Shown here piece after piece: positions 46,832 through 59,079 of a DNA stretch of 64,000 bases. The number at the start of each line of letters is the position of its first letter. Position 1 is the first letter of the stretch. This DNA is from Arbacia lixula (taxonomy: Eukaryota > Echinodermata > Echinoidea > Arbacioida > Arbaciidae), in NCBI GenBank assembly GCA_963669155.1, contig OZ022587.1, positions 419,939 to 483,938 on the forward strand, in the 5' to 3' direction. The position numbers and the translations under genes are program-made. The notes under the pieces are model-generated. The model worked only from the letters and a program-made list of their open reading frames with translations. It did no database searches and had not been told where the DNA came from.

Positions 46832-47165
46832 AAGGAAAGAGAACAGGGAGGTTAGGGGTTTGAATGAGATGCATAGTTTAAGATGCTGACAACATCATCT
46901 TGAAGACATCTAACAAATTCTGAGAAGCCTGGTAGTGGTGGCGTTAGTGCAGTGATACTGACTGCCATAGTGACCGGGTATGTCAAGGTGAAGGACTATC
47001 AGAACTAGGAAAGAGAACAAGGAGGTTACGGAGTTGACTGAAATGGATAGATTAAGATGGTGACAACATCATATTGAAGACATCTAACAAAAAATAAGAT
47101 GCCTAGTAGTGGTGGTGTTATTGCAGTGATACCGACTATCAGGACTATCAGAACTAGGCTCAGAG
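46832..47165. repeat. 174-bp tandem duplication
   Basis: GGAAAGAGAACA starts at 46834 and 47008. Both are followed by TTAAGATG..GACAACATCAT, GAAGACATCTAACAAA and AGTGGTGG.GTTA.TGCAGTG. Confidence 0.85.
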
Positions 47166-47257
47166 AAACGTGAGTCTCACATCACAAAAGCTGACCAGTT
47201 CATCACTCTCAATTTTCCATACTGCATGTGGGAGAGAGTCGTCCCACAATGCACATG

Positions 47258-47444
47258 CAGGGGGAAAAGTACACAGGGGCTAGGGGCAATTTCACCCCCG
47301 AAATGCTTAAAAGAGCCCTGGAAAATGTTAAAAGAGCCCCCAAATTCCCCCCAAATTCCCCCAGACACAATGTAAAATTTCAGCCAAATTGGCCAATGTG
47401 CTAAAAAAGGAGCCCCCGGAAATGTTCAATTAATTTTTTCCCTG
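47258..47444. mobile_element. Family I element copy 3 (reverse)
   Basis: CAGGGGGAAAAGTACACAGG to TTAATTTTTTCCCTGA. It is the reverse complement of the 12.6 kb copy. Confidence 0.8.
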
Positions 47445-47709
47445 ATGTAGTACATGTACACTAGACCTGGAGCCGCAAATAAAACCCACCATCTGCCTGC
47501 AAGGTGCATCATGGGATAGCTTTTCCTTTCATATATGCTGTATGGAGAATTCTGGAATGTATTTAGACCATGATGTCCATTCCAAGCAGAAAAATGGAAA
47601 TTTAAAACTTTTTCCCCCTTCTCTTGAATTTGGTTTCTGCTAACCGTGAAAAGAATAAAGCTGATTGGATATAATGAGCTTGGAGGTGAAGACAAGTAAG
47701 CAATCACCT

Positions 47710-47815
47710 GGGCCCAGTCTTATAAAGACTTGCGATACATAACAATCATAATATAGATAGGGGATTACACTTGTGATCAGTTCAGATCAATTGCAACTGT
47801 TTATAAGATGGCGCC
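47710..47815. mobile_element. Foldback MITE, family G copy 2
   Basis: GGGCCCAGTCTTATAAAGAC at the left faces CAACTGTTTATAAGATGGCG at the right. Confidence 0.7.
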
Positions 47816-48081
47816 GTGGTCTGGCTTTTGTGATGTGCGCGAGGAAAGTGAAACACTGGTTAGTTGCAGGGAACAATGTCATTTTAGCTGCAAAAAGAGA
47901 GAGAGAGGTTAGGGTAGGCTTGCAACCTCTGTTGAGAAGGCTGAAGGAGAATTCTGGGAAGAGTACAAAAAGAAGAGAACAGGGAGGAAAGCTCACACCA
48001 ACTTGTGAAAAAAAAACTGAGAAAGAAGTGGGAAAGAAACGGTTAAGATAGAAGCAGTGTTGGTTGTCTGGTCAAACATAC

Positions 48082-48108
48082 CACCGGTCTGAGTGTCGTT
48101 ATCGCCTG
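48082..48108 (-). CDS. Exon (tentative): stalk micro-exon 3 with CAGCAG acceptor
   Basis: This is a candidate 27-nt exon (24 nt from the second AG) with donor CCGGTG/GTATGT. In phase 1 it reads A-GDNDTQTG, containing a sequon N-D-T. The acceptor is a CAGCAG doublet, so one Ala is optional. The upstream region is C-rich but holds several other AGs, so the acceptor is weaker than its neighbours. It fits the phase-1 chain between 55.8 and 26.3 kb, but it may be optional or not an exon. Confidence 0.45.
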
Positions 48109-48309
48109 CTGAGGGCGCTGTTCCCTGGGGTCCTGGTGAGGGGGGCGAGAAGGGAACATGAGGGAGGGGGAAGGGACATTCTCGTCATTCTGCATTCACC
48201 AATTCAACCAACAGACCAGCAAAGTTTGCATTTATTGAGATACTTACGAGTAAGCGACATTCACCAAATCATTGTTAAACTTGCTATACAGTACCTGTAC
48301 TCACTTTTA

Positions 48310-49321
48310 AGTAGGCAGCGCATGTGGTAATCGACAAGATTCTCATATGTTGAGACTAGGTACATCCAGTGTGGCTTGCACATGCTTTTTTTGCCAGTTG
48401 ATATGTCAGGTGTTCCTCCATCCATATTAAACTGCTATTGACCACACAGTATTCTAACATAGCAATCATCCGTGATATATAGCATTTAGTTACCTGCTTC
48501 ACAGACAATTGCTCGCAGTGGATTACTAGTCTGGTCAGTAGCAAGGTTTTCAATTAAATACTGCATCTGCCAATCGCAGCAACCGTCTCAACCTACCCCT
48601 ATACCCAACGATGATTGATCAATTATTCTGATTGGTGCAATAAAAAGCAATACTTGAGCAGCAAGAAATCTTTTGATCCATCATCTCCCAAATTTGTATG
48701 TCAGGTTCAATTTGCTTCACATAATTTGTAAACATGTGCATGGAATCTGTTGCTTGATATGGGCAGCAAAATGAAAGTCATATTTTGTGATTCTGCACAT
48801 ACATGTACAATGTAAAGGACACAATGAATTTTGTATCAATGGCTCACAGCTGGCAGAATATCATGAAAGAAAAGCAAATTATTATTAAGCACAATGATTT
48901 GTTTTTTCTTCACCAATTGCAAAATATTTAAATTTGAAATAAGTGCATCTTTACCTGAACTTATTCTCAATCATATCAGTATTACAATTACTAAATTACC
49001 AACAATTTAAAGAGGTTATTTTTTTTTTTTATAATAAGAGGTATTAATTTCAACAAATTAAGATGAACTGTACATGTATGATCTAAATGTAAATCAAAAT
49101 CTTCAGCAAATAGTCTAGTAACTTCCTTTTGACCACATTTCCAAAATAACAAAATAATATGATTTCATTTGCAAGTTAAATATTCTATAAGTTATTGAGA
49201 GAAGACAAATTAGTGGAAGAAAAATCAAGAAATTGCAACAAAGAAAGGAGTGAAGGGGAAAGAGTGAAGATGCACACATTCACTGTAAGAGCTAATAAGA
49301 CAAGATGGGTTAGTTCTGAAA
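48310..49321. other. AT-rich intron DNA, nothing recognised
   Basis: Homopolymer T and AT-rich text. No exon or repeat could be supported. Confidence 0.45.
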
Positions 49322-49651
49322 GGGGATGTTTCACCAAGCTGTTCTGAAGCTACATGTATGAATGACTTTATGCATGACTGGTGACCCTTTCACATTCTAA
49401 AAGAAATACCCAAATGTGTTCCCATTGTAACATAGTGGGAGTTAATTCGCAACAATCCTAATCAAATTTCACAAGTTATGAACTTTGTTTTCAGACACTT
49501 GTCAGCAACAAGAATTTTAATTGATAAAGATCAGATTTCAACTTTAGCTGATGGGAATCAAAATCATTGAGAATCAGATTTAATACGAGAAAGGGTCACC
49601 AGTCATGCGTAAAGTCGTTCGTAGCTGAAGAACAGCTTGGTGAAACACCCC
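49322..49651. mobile_element. Foldback MITE, family F copy 2
   Basis: GGGGATGTTTCACCAAGCTG to AACAGCTTGGTGAAACACCC, with inner mirrored GCATGACTGGTGACCCTTTC. Matches the copy at 3302-3600. Confidence 0.9.
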
Positions 49652-50048
49652 GCAGGTTTTAATCTGAATCCAAGCACTGCACGAAGCCAGAAAGGCACAT
49701 TGCCATGAGATTTATCCAGAAATCCTTTATAAACTGCTTTGAAAGCCAGCAGAAACATATTAAGACCAATAATAAAACGTGTAATTCTCCTAGAAATTTA
49801 CAAGAAATTACAAAAATTACAAAAATTACAAAAATTACAAGAAAAATTATGAACAATTGTGGCATCCCACATCTGACCCCAATACAAACAAGTAATTTCA
49901 TTCACAAGTTCATGTCAGTAAAAGGTGCCAGTTAGTCGATATAAACTAGTAGATTTGCACAAGTTAAACAATAGTTAGATTTGAATCTTCCATTGGGCTA
50001 CAGTATGTACCACACTGCCATAGAAGTCAGCAGTTTTTTTTTCCAAAA

Positions 50049-50183
50049 TAGCCTAGCTTTCAGGCTTTTGGACATTTTTAATCCAAGCTATTCATGAAAT
50101 GGGTCTGGCTGCAGTAGACTAATCACTCTTGATTTCTTCTCTGGTTTGGAGTAGAAATGCCCTAAAGCCTAGAAGTAAGGCTA
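50049..50183. mobile_element. Family D MITE copy 5
   Basis: TAGCCTAGCTTTCAGGCTTT, then TGGGTCTGGCTGCAGTAGAC, ending AAAGCCTAGAAGTAAGGCT. Confidence 0.75.
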
Positions 50184-51610
50184 TTAAATTCTGCAATGGT
50201 CGAAACAATCTTCAAATGTAACTTAAGTTTACCTACTGCACATGTGTACATACAATGTGAAGTTAAGGAGTGATGTGAATCAAGGTATGAGGTGGAAAGG
50301 ACTGATAAAAAAATTAGTTTACTCACAATGTTTTTTTTTTTAAAAGTGCATTTTTGACCAGGTGGTATACAGCCATATATAATGCGCATTAACCTGATAC
50401 AAACACAGAGAGTTACACGCAAGGCAGAAGGGCCCGGCCGGACCCAAGAAAGGGCCTGTTCTGTTGTCTGTGGGCACAGCTGTGAAACAATAGCTAACAA
50501 ACATTGCCAAAGGAAACCAACCACTTCACAAATGTCTGCTTCTACGCTCTTACAAATAATAAACAGGTATTGCTGTTTTTTTTTTCAATTTTATAATAGT
50601 TGTTACGCATAATACCAGTATCGCATGCACAAGCCTCTTTGCATGTACTAGACTTTATTCAGACTCTTAGAAATAATAGTTTGCTTCAATACAATGCAGA
50701 TGAGAATGCTCGTCATTCAATCAATTCTAAAATTAATTTTGATGATAATACTGCCAAAATTCAGCACTTTTTGTCTTCGTGCAATAGTGTGGCTTCCAAG
50801 CTATATTGGGCATTTACAATCCAAACTATCTGCCTGCTGTAGTAGATGAATCATTCTGATAAATAATTGCATGAAAAAGCCTTGATAGAAGACTAATTCA
50901 AGTGTCATTTTGGATTAGTTGATGGGAAAAAAAAACATGCATGTGTGTGTTATTGTTATGGTGCATAATTCATGCAAACAATGTGTTATTGATGAGGTGA
51001 TTTTCTGAAGCACTTTTCTCTTTTTGATCTCATCTATTGAAGCAGTGTTAGTACATTTTGAGAGGTCGCAGGGAAAACTACACCTTACTTCCTCAAAGTT
51101 GTTTGTATTGCGCTCTGGTACCATATCGGCCATTTTGTTTTGATTATCTACATGTACGTGACAGGGCTTGCCACTTAGCATAAGTATTATGTAAATATAC
51201 ATGATGTAAAGTACCATAACACTGCAACAATGCAATATTTTTTTGTTCTGAAGTATTTCTACACACAAGTATATTTCAGTCATCACATTTTCCTTAAATT
51301 AAAGACATGAAATCCATCAAGTTTTACTGAAAGTAAAAGCTTTCAAGTGAATTCATAACTCTCCTTTCAGATCTTCACTTCTTGTTTTTGAACACAGGAT
51401 GGGTTTTCCTGAATCATTATTTGATGAAAGGATACCATATTTTTTCCATTAATTGGTAAAGCAGGCACATACAGGTAATTTATCCAATATAAGAAGAATA
51501 CAAAGCTGGGACAATCAATGTCCTGAGGGATATTCTCAGCCACATGGAGGAGGCATTCATCAGAATGCACAATGACTTAACTACAATCAAGCCAACTCTA
51601 TTATAACAAG
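50184..51610. other. Intron DNA, no recognised gene
   Basis: Contains a degraded family D-like stretch (about 50770-50910) and T runs. The short frames have no recognised family. Confidence 0.4.
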
Positions 51611-51611
51611 C

Positions 51612-51748
51612 TCAGCCCAATCTCATAAAGAGTTGTGCTTGGTCTGAATCAATCAAAAGACCAAATCCCTTAATCTAATGTACAGAGTTACGATCAATAT
51701 CAATTGCAAGTCAAGTTGTGATCAATCACAATTCTTCAGAAGACACTT
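51612..51748. mobile_element. Foldback MITE, family G copy 3 (degraded)
   Basis: AGCCCAATCTCATAAAGAGT at the left. The right end is ATCAATCACAATTCTTCAGA. The interior has CAATTGCAAGTCAAGTTG, as in copy 1. Confidence 0.6.
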
Positions 51749-52492
51749 TCCAACTATTATCATAGATTATGTTTCGGTGGAATTAATGATCAACTGAATA
51801 TATTTTACCTATATGCTTTGCATACAATATGCCCATGCGAAGGCAACTTTTCACCCATATTCCCATAGAGATTGGTCCCCTTTGATAGCCACAGTCATGT
51901 GGGAGTTGTCTCATCATTTCACAACACTTCTCCACTGGATACTAACTAGCACATGAACGCAAGGACTATAAGGTACATGTATGAGTAGGTTACATAACAA
52001 GGAACCCTCATGAATAGCGAGTTTGCCCCAATATAGCATCATCTACAAGTCATTCTTAAATCTTGACAACTACATGTATGCAGATAGGTTGTTCAAGAAC
52101 AGAGCTACCAACAGTGAAATTCAACCATCAGGAAGATTGGAGGAAATTTCAACAGAAATCAGGGAGATACATGTATCTACCAAATGGATACAACCTAAAA
52201 TCTATCAATATTCAGGGAGATTGGGTGATGTCATGAAATCCAAAGCAGTAATATTGGTCTATTTTCAGGGAGTCTCCTGTGAAATCAGGGAGACTTGGCA
52301 GCTCTGCAACAGTCTTCCCATCCACCGACCTATCTGAAACAACGCAATACATGTACCTTTATATTTGATGTCATGTTTTTGTCTACATTGAGGCCCATAG
52401 TACACAAGAAGATCCTAAATCAAGAAGTGGTTATCTACAAACAGTGTCTTTACCTTTCTATATGACTATATGATTACTATGACAAGCAATGA

Positions 52493-53500
52493 TCTATATC
52501 AGGACGTACTCATAATGTAGTCATTGGAAATGATCGGTCTTCAGGACATGTACTCACCAAAGGAGTACCGCAAGGATCTGTATTGGGTCCAGTCCTGTTT
52601 ACATTATACACCTCTCCTCTAGAATCTTTGATTGAAAGACATAACATTTTCAAGATGTTTTATGCTGATGACACTCAGTTGTATATTACATTCAAACAGT
52701 CACGGCTTGAAAATGTTTCTTCTCAGATAGCAAACTGTGTTCAAGCAATCAAAGAATGGTCTCACCAAAACTGTCTCAAGTTAAATTGCAGTAAGACAGA
52801 GTTCCTTCATGTTTCATCCCGTTTTAGAAATACGACTCCAGCAATTCACTTGGATCTAGCCGGAAAGCAAATTAAAGCTACCAAAACATGTAGAAATCTT
52901 GGGGTAATTTTCGACAATAAGTTTACATTTGACAATTTCATCACACAAAAATGCCGTTCAGCTTCGTTTGCACTCTACAAAATTGGTAAAATCCGTGATT
53001 TTATTGATAGAAGTACAACTGAACGTTTGGTTCACGCATTTGTTATGTGTCATTTTGACTTCTGCAATAGTCTCCTTTTTCAATTACCACTTCGCCAAAT
53101 TCAAAGACTACAAACTATACAAAATTCAGCAGCGCGACTTGTTACACGTACGAGGAAACATGCTTCAATATCCCCTGTCTTACGTAATTTACATTGGTTA
53201 CCAGTCCAGTCTCGCATTAAGTTCAAGATATTGTTATTAGCCTATGAATGTTTTCATGGATTAGCTCCTGCTTATCTAAATGACTTACTCACTGTATACA
53301 AACCAACACGAAATCTTCGATCATGTAAAAAGAATTTGTTTATTGTTCCTCCTATACTTACACGAACATATGGTGAACGCTCATTTGCCCATGCTGCTCC
53401 AGTTTTATGGAATAGCCTCCCTGACAGTCTTAGGAATATTAACACCCTAGATAGGTTTAAGTCTGCTCTTAAAACACACTTATTCCAAATGGCAAAATGA
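52493..53500 (+). pseudogene. Reverse transcriptase C-terminal half
   Basis: This open frame encodes about 335 residues of a non-LTR reverse transcriptase, with no in-frame start. It opens SISGRTHNVVIGNDRSSGH and continues LTKGVPQGSVLGPVLF, the conserved block before the catalytic site. The catalytic FYADD box follows at about 52658-52672. The C-terminal domain has the CR1/L2-type patterns LHWLPVQSRIKF and APVLWNSLPDSLR, ending HLFQMAK. The endonuclease and the N-terminal palm are missing, so it cannot be autonomous. The intact frame suggests recent insertion. It lies antisense to the Ig gene, within an intron. Confidence 0.85.
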
Positions 53501-53617
53501 TTTAAGGAACTCAGTAACCTCATTTCTCTTTTTCTTTGCTCCTTGAAGCGCATGGAGACTTTCTTATGTATATGTGTTATGCGCTATATAAACATGGTTT
53601 ATTATTATTATTATTAT
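52493..53617 (+). mobile_element. 5'-truncated CR1/L2-like LINE with (TTA)n tail
   Basis: Similarity begins abruptly inside the reverse transcriptase and runs to a 3' UTR ending GCGCTATATAAACATGG then (TTA)n at 53600-53617. 5' truncation and a short-repeat 3' end are typical of CR1/L2-type non-LTR elements. Confidence 0.85.
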
Positions 53618-54780
53618 ATTGCTCAACATACTACAAGAGATGTGTTTTCAAAAGATTTCCCAAGCTTCGATTGCCCAAGGTGATGTTAATAATGTTATTC
53701 ATTTGATAGTTCTTCTATAACTTTTCAAACTGTGCAATTGAGATATATAGCACATCTACAACAACAATAGTTTTCTACAGAACTGCAAAAGACCTTATTG
53801 TGGCATCTGCAAAGCGGTAATTGACACTCAAGTAGTCATCAATCATGAACTAAAGGCTAGAAATATGTTAAAGTGATAGAAAAAAAGGAACTTCAAAGAG
53901 TTATTAAATGTCAACAGAACATTGTTAAGTGCTCTTAATTCTAGACTTTTCATGAAAACAGGCAGAAACAGAACAGATATTAGTGATAAAGCCAGTTTTG
54001 TCTTTATTTGTATTGCATTCTCGCCTTTTGCAAAAAAGAATTGATCAAAATTCTACCAATAATCTACACTAAAATTCCTCATGCAGACATTTAGGACAAG
54101 ATTCTTTGTGGAAAGGGAAAATAATGATTGCGTAAATATTTTTTAGAATCCCATTTTCTAGACCATGTCCAAGACAGAATCCCAATACACCATGAGTTGA
54201 ATATGTGCAGTCATTGTTTGAGAGTACTGAAACTCTATTTCCCATCTGTGAACAGGTGTACGACCCAAGAAGTACGTAAACATCCCTACCCAGGGTAATA
54301 TTCTCAGTTTTGTCTTAAGGGTCCTTCCATCATAGATGTAACTGCCAATGGCTTATTGGCCCACATTTTTTTTTCTTGAGTCAGTTTGCAGAATACCCAA
54401 ATGCCTTAGTTAAATCAGGTTCAGATTAAAGTTTCTTTCAGAATACTAACTCTTTAGAAAAGGTATTGCAACAGCGAGATGAAAAGATGATCACCGATTG
54501 TAGTTACAGATATGCCTGTTGCGGCCTAGTTGTAGTAATGTGTACTAATCCCTTATGCCCCAATCATACATTTTGACACCATTGAAACCAACAAATCCTA
54601 GAGTGAAGATCTTTGTTTGGGAGAGGAGGGGTTAAAAATACTCTCAGAGGCAAGCAGATAATAAATTTATCTTCCTGGCTATTTCAGCAATTAACAATCT
54701 TTAGGTGACCAGCCCCAATCAGATAACTCCATATGGTCTGCACTAGTAAAGTATTAACCTGTTGTATTGTACACCTGTAT
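53618..54780. other. Intron DNA, no recognised gene
   Basis: AT-rich text without recognisable exon or repeat. Confidence 0.45.
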
Positions 54781-55400
54781 AGAAAGATCACCCAGACCCT
54801 TCAGTGTTTCCCATTGAAACCTGTATCTAAGTAACCTGGACATAAAGACCACCTGTCTATAAAGACCATCTCATTGAAACCTGTATTTGTGAGCCATGTG
54901 TGTTTCTCTTCACTAGTAATACACACAAATCCCATAGAGCAGCCCTTCATATGGCACAGGGAGGGTCTAAGCAACATGTACCCAAGGACCACCTGTTTTT
55001 AAAGATAACTTTTTGTTTACCAATCACAAAGTTTCTCATTGAAAGTAATCTGTACGTATAAAGATCACCTTCCTATAAAGACCAAATTTTGTTTCTCCTT
55101 CACACTGTTTCTCACCGCAACCTGTATCAAAGTTAACCTGCCCATAAAGACAATCAGGGGAAAAATATGCAGGGGCTTGGGGCAATTTTGCCCCCGAAAT
55201 GCTTAAAAGAGCCCTGGAAAATATTATAAAAGCCCCCCAAATTCCAATAGACACAATGTAAAATTGTAGACAAATCAGTCCATGTGCTCAAAAAGTACCC
55301 CCACGAACCATTTGAATTAATCTTTTCCCCTGAAGAGCACCTGGTTATAAGGATGGCATTTCTTGTCTCCCTTGAGGAGTCTTACAAGTTTCACTCTACA
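54780..55400. repeat. ATAAAGACCACCTG-type degenerate tandem repeat
   Basis: AACCTG-x-x-x-ATAAAGACCA and TTTCTCATTGAAACCTGTAT words recur about 5-6 times from 54790 to 55150. The array resumes with AGAGCACCTGGTTATAAGGA after a family I insertion. Confidence 0.7.
55154..55333. mobile_element. Family I element copy 4 (reverse), nested
   Basis: TCAGGGGAAAAATATGCAGG to TTAATCTTTTCCCCTGA. It sits inside the ATAAAGACC repeat array. The inverted ends are clear in this copy. Confidence 0.8.
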
Positions 55401-55777
55401 CCCCAAATGGTCAAGTCTTCATCTCTCTTTAAATGTCTTCCAACATAGAATGCACTCATAGTACCTGTAGCACACAGTAACAAACATCATCCCAGCAGAT
55501 CAACAATATTTGCAGCTTTTAAGGGTATCCTAGGATTGATGTTAGAAATAGTATGTAAATCTTCAAAAATTCCTTTAAACTGGTGACAAAATCTTTCTAA
55601 CAATATCAAAACAAATTAAAGTTAATGCACATAAAGATGCATAACATACAAATAGTGCAGAGGCTTTGGAAGTTCGGCAGCCCTGCTAAAGTGAAGAACC
55701 AAACTTGCAAGTTTTTGAAAACAATGGAAATGTAGATTTTGAACAACTTGTTTTCCCTGTTGGGATTGTAAACCTAC

Positions 55778-55822
55778 CATCAGGTTCTTCGGTTGTAGGT
55801 GGTTCACTTGTGGGCGGCTCTG
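55778..55822 (-). CDS. Exon: Pro/Thr/Glu stalk micro-exon 2 with tandem acceptor
   Basis: This exon is 45 nt, or 42 nt from the downstream acceptor. Its donor is CCTGATG/GTAGGT and it is phase 1 at both ends. In frame it reads A-EPPTSEPPTTEEPD, an acidic Pro/Thr-rich spacer. The acceptor is a tandem AAAG-CAG, so splicing at either AG includes or drops exactly one Ala. This is symmetric with the neighbouring stalk exons and probably part of an O-glycosylated juxtamembrane stem. Confidence 0.7.
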
Positions 55823-57003
55823 CTTTGTTAGATTAGAACACAAACATATGGCAATTAGCAATGCAAATGAGGTCTAAGTTTAGGGAAATCATAAGACTAC
55901 AAATGTCAGGTAGCTGATTACATAGACATGTACAATGTATGTATTTATAAATCAAATAGTAAGATAAGTCTGCTGTGTTTATCAGTCAGAGTATTTAAAT
56001 ATCTCTTCTGGATTATGAATATTTCCACATGAATGTGTAAAATGGAAGAGGATGAAGAGGAAAAGGAAAGAAAGTACAAAGTCTTAAAACAGGATTATTT
56101 AGGTTACCTTGGGTGATCTTAGTCTTACACAGAAGTGGTGAAGACTCAAGAAAAAGGTGTCATAATGCATCTTAAAGAGTGAGTGATATAGCTAACATCA
56201 TGTTTGCAAGCATAATGATATGGCATTGAAATACATTATCTCCAATTCATGAATATGATGTGTCAATGTTTTTTTCACAAAGGGTAAAATAACAACAAGA
56301 AAACAGTAAGAAGAGGGGGAACATGTTACAGAAAGAAATACAAAACAAAAAGCTTTACTATTTTTTCCTTTTACTTTCAAAATGTATTTCAAATATTTTG
56401 TTTTCACATTGAGTTATGGAGCTATTATCAGAGAATGTTTGAGCCTGTTTAAACAAAGCAAACAAACAAACCTTCTTTGCCTTTAATCAGTTTAATCAAT
56501 CAATTCTTGATGTCTAGCATGTATCAGCTGAGTACTGTGATGTTAGTGGCATATAATTGTTGCTAAAAAAACACAAATTACTGGAGAAAAAATAACATGC
56601 AAATATCAAAGCGAGGGGGGAGGGAGTGGAAAGATTACACATGTTAAGGTGAGGTAAGATTTGAACAAGTGAGAAAGAAAACACAAATACGTGCAAATTG
56701 AAATGAAATGGATGAATGGATGGACAAGAAAATAGCTAATCAAAGAGGAATACAGGTACGCTAGACAAGAAATACAAGGCAGAGAAGAGTGACAGACAGA
56801 GTACAAAGACCTGTAACTACCAACTATTTCAAATCTAAAGTCTTTTTTCTTTTCATTCCTCAAAATAAATATATAATTTTCTGAATAAGGAAGTATGGAA
56901 AATGAAATAAATGCCATGAATCCCTCTATAAACAAGTGATGGAATGGACTAGATAAGTAGAAATGTTTATATCTTGAACTCATAAAATAGAAAGTGGACA
57001 TAC

Positions 57004-57030
57004 CCGTAGTCGTAGGTTGGGTCGTAGTTC
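57004..57030 (-). CDS. Exon: Thr-rich stalk micro-exon 1
   Basis: This is a 27-nt exon with acceptor CCCAAAACAG/GAAC and donor TACGG/GTATGT, phase 1 at both ends. Joined to the Ig3 exon it reads R-TTTQPTTT-, a mucin-like, probably O-glycosylated spacer between Ig3 and the membrane. Its length is a multiple of three, so it could be skipped without a frame change. An exon this short cannot be proven by coding content alone. The phase match and Thr/Pro composition are the evidence. Confidence 0.7.
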
Positions 57031-57240
57031 CTGTTTTGGGAATGAAAAAAATGAGCAAAAAGAAAATAAAAGAAATAATATGGGATGTTAGAAACAAGGG
57101 CACCCACATGACACATGCAAATCTTGATTTGAAGACATATGTACATGTACTAGTATTGGGACTAGTTCAGAAAATTGTGCTGCACTTTATAATGTACACC
57201 AAACTTATTCATTTATTTTGTTGAATGTTTCAATCGTTTA

Positions 57241-58480
57241 ATGGACAGAAAATCATAGATGTGTGCAGAGCACAGCTTACATCAAAATCAACCAAAAACT
57301 ATTTGATGGAGAATGACTTAGGAAAGGTGATGACAGGGAATGAATTTAAATGAATTTAAAGTGCAACTAATCAGTTTCATAATATAACCTAATTTTGGTA
57401 GGAGGGGGTAAAAAATCATCAAATTAAATGTTTACCCAAACTAACACCAAAAACATAGAGGTGAAAAGCTTTACTGTACGTAATCACAAAAAGGAGTGAA
57501 ACGGAAGTGAAATAGATGAAAGAAAAAGGTGATAAAGTGTTGTTCAGTGTGAGTGATTGGATTGGGTACTATTATTGCCACTTTGTACTCAATTCTTGGC
57601 AGCTGATACATGTAGCTGACATCGGACATCAAAATGAACAGCAGAGTTTCTTGCTAGTAAGCTACATTGCCAATACATTGGCTTACACATGAGTTAGGTT
57701 TATCAAAATTCTGATCAATCATTCTTGGTTAGTTTTAATCTTTCAGATGGATGATTCTCATGACCAGTTTCATGGAATGTCCCTCCAACATTTTAAAAGA
57801 ATTTCCTCATGAAAGAGGTTTTCTGATTGGTGGACTATGCTGACAGCAATATGAGCCCTTAATCAGGAATGCAGCTTACATACTGACAAACTATATTCTA
57901 CCATTCCACAAGTCAGAGAATTGAAAATTCCCATCCCCCCCCCCCATCCCAGTAAAATGCACATTGAGTGTTAGAATCCAAGTTCTTAAATGCAATAGCA
58001 GGGTCACTTGCTTTAAGAGTTCTAAATCATTCATTTCCAAGGTATCCTTTTGAACCAATCAATGAAATAAGTACTGTGATGCAATTGAGGAATTCAACTC
58101 ATGCTTAAAGAGTAAAAATTATTTTCAGGAAGACCAATAACTAATCATGCTACACTGTATGAGGCTGAGTCTGCAGTAGACCAAAAGTTGAAGACACTTT
58201 TTTTTTTCTTTTTTTTTTAAAATCTCAATCAGAAATTGGACCTACACTGTAAGTTGCAATCATTTCTGCATACTGTACATGTACAACAAGCACATAATTC
58301 ATTTCTGCAGGTTGTAGTAAACCATTGCCACTGACAGGCTAATGGGAAGCAGAGTTATTTCAAGCTGACTACATGAATAACTACTGCTGTTAAACTCACT
58401 TGCTGCAATTACAATGGAAAAGCTCAGATATCATACATACATCGTTATCTAGCTCATAATGTGGCATCAACTATGTGCGG
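57241..58480. other. Intron DNA, no recognised gene
   Basis: AT-rich. Includes C and T homopolymers near 57937 and 58198-58217. No exon was supported. Confidence 0.45.
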
Positions 58481-58497
58481 TGTTATAGTTTTTGACT

Positions 58498-58585
58498 TCT
58501 CTCTATTATCTCTCTCTCCCATCTTTCTGTGGCTGTCTCTCTATCATTCTCTTCTGCTTTCTTCTCTCCCTCTCTCTCTCGCTCT

Positions 58586-58660
<75 letters not shown>

Positions 58661-58732
58661 CTATCTATCTCTCTCTCTCTCTCTATCTATCTCTATCTCT
58701 CTCTCTATCTCTCTCTCTCTCTCTTTCCTCTT
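58498..58732. repeat. (TC)n and (TATC)n microsatellite
   Basis: CT runs surround a perfect CTAT tetranucleotide block near 58620-58660. Confidence 0.95.
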
Positions 58733-59079
58733 CTCATTCATATCAATGTATAGACAACAGTCTTATCTAATATCTTGTTCAAAACTGTACCTTTGTTCAT
58801 TACTGTAACTTAGTTCAATGAACATTGCACCAAAGACTCCTCAAACTGAGCTAACTAAAATTCATTGTTCACTTCATCAGATGTTGTACTCTTGGTATGA
58901 AATGGGGCATCTTCTCTTCAACCATTTCAGAATTAAAAATATCAAGAAATGTTTAAAAAATATCTGCTGAGTGAAGAAGTACAATGGTCTGACTATAACT
59001 GCTATCCATTCATTAAAGCTTCAAGATGTTCAGTTTAGATGTCAATGACACTAGTTTCACTCCTTATGCTATCTGACTG

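Noticed and set aside
47773-48051. 92-codon basic plus-strand frame
   Set aside because: It begins inside a family G MITE and continues into purine-rich DNA; no recognisable domain.
56606-57109. 167-codon minus-strand frame containing TTTQPTTTG
   Set aside because: Only the 27 nt at 57004-57030 are flanked by splice sites. The remainder is hydrophobic intronic read-through.
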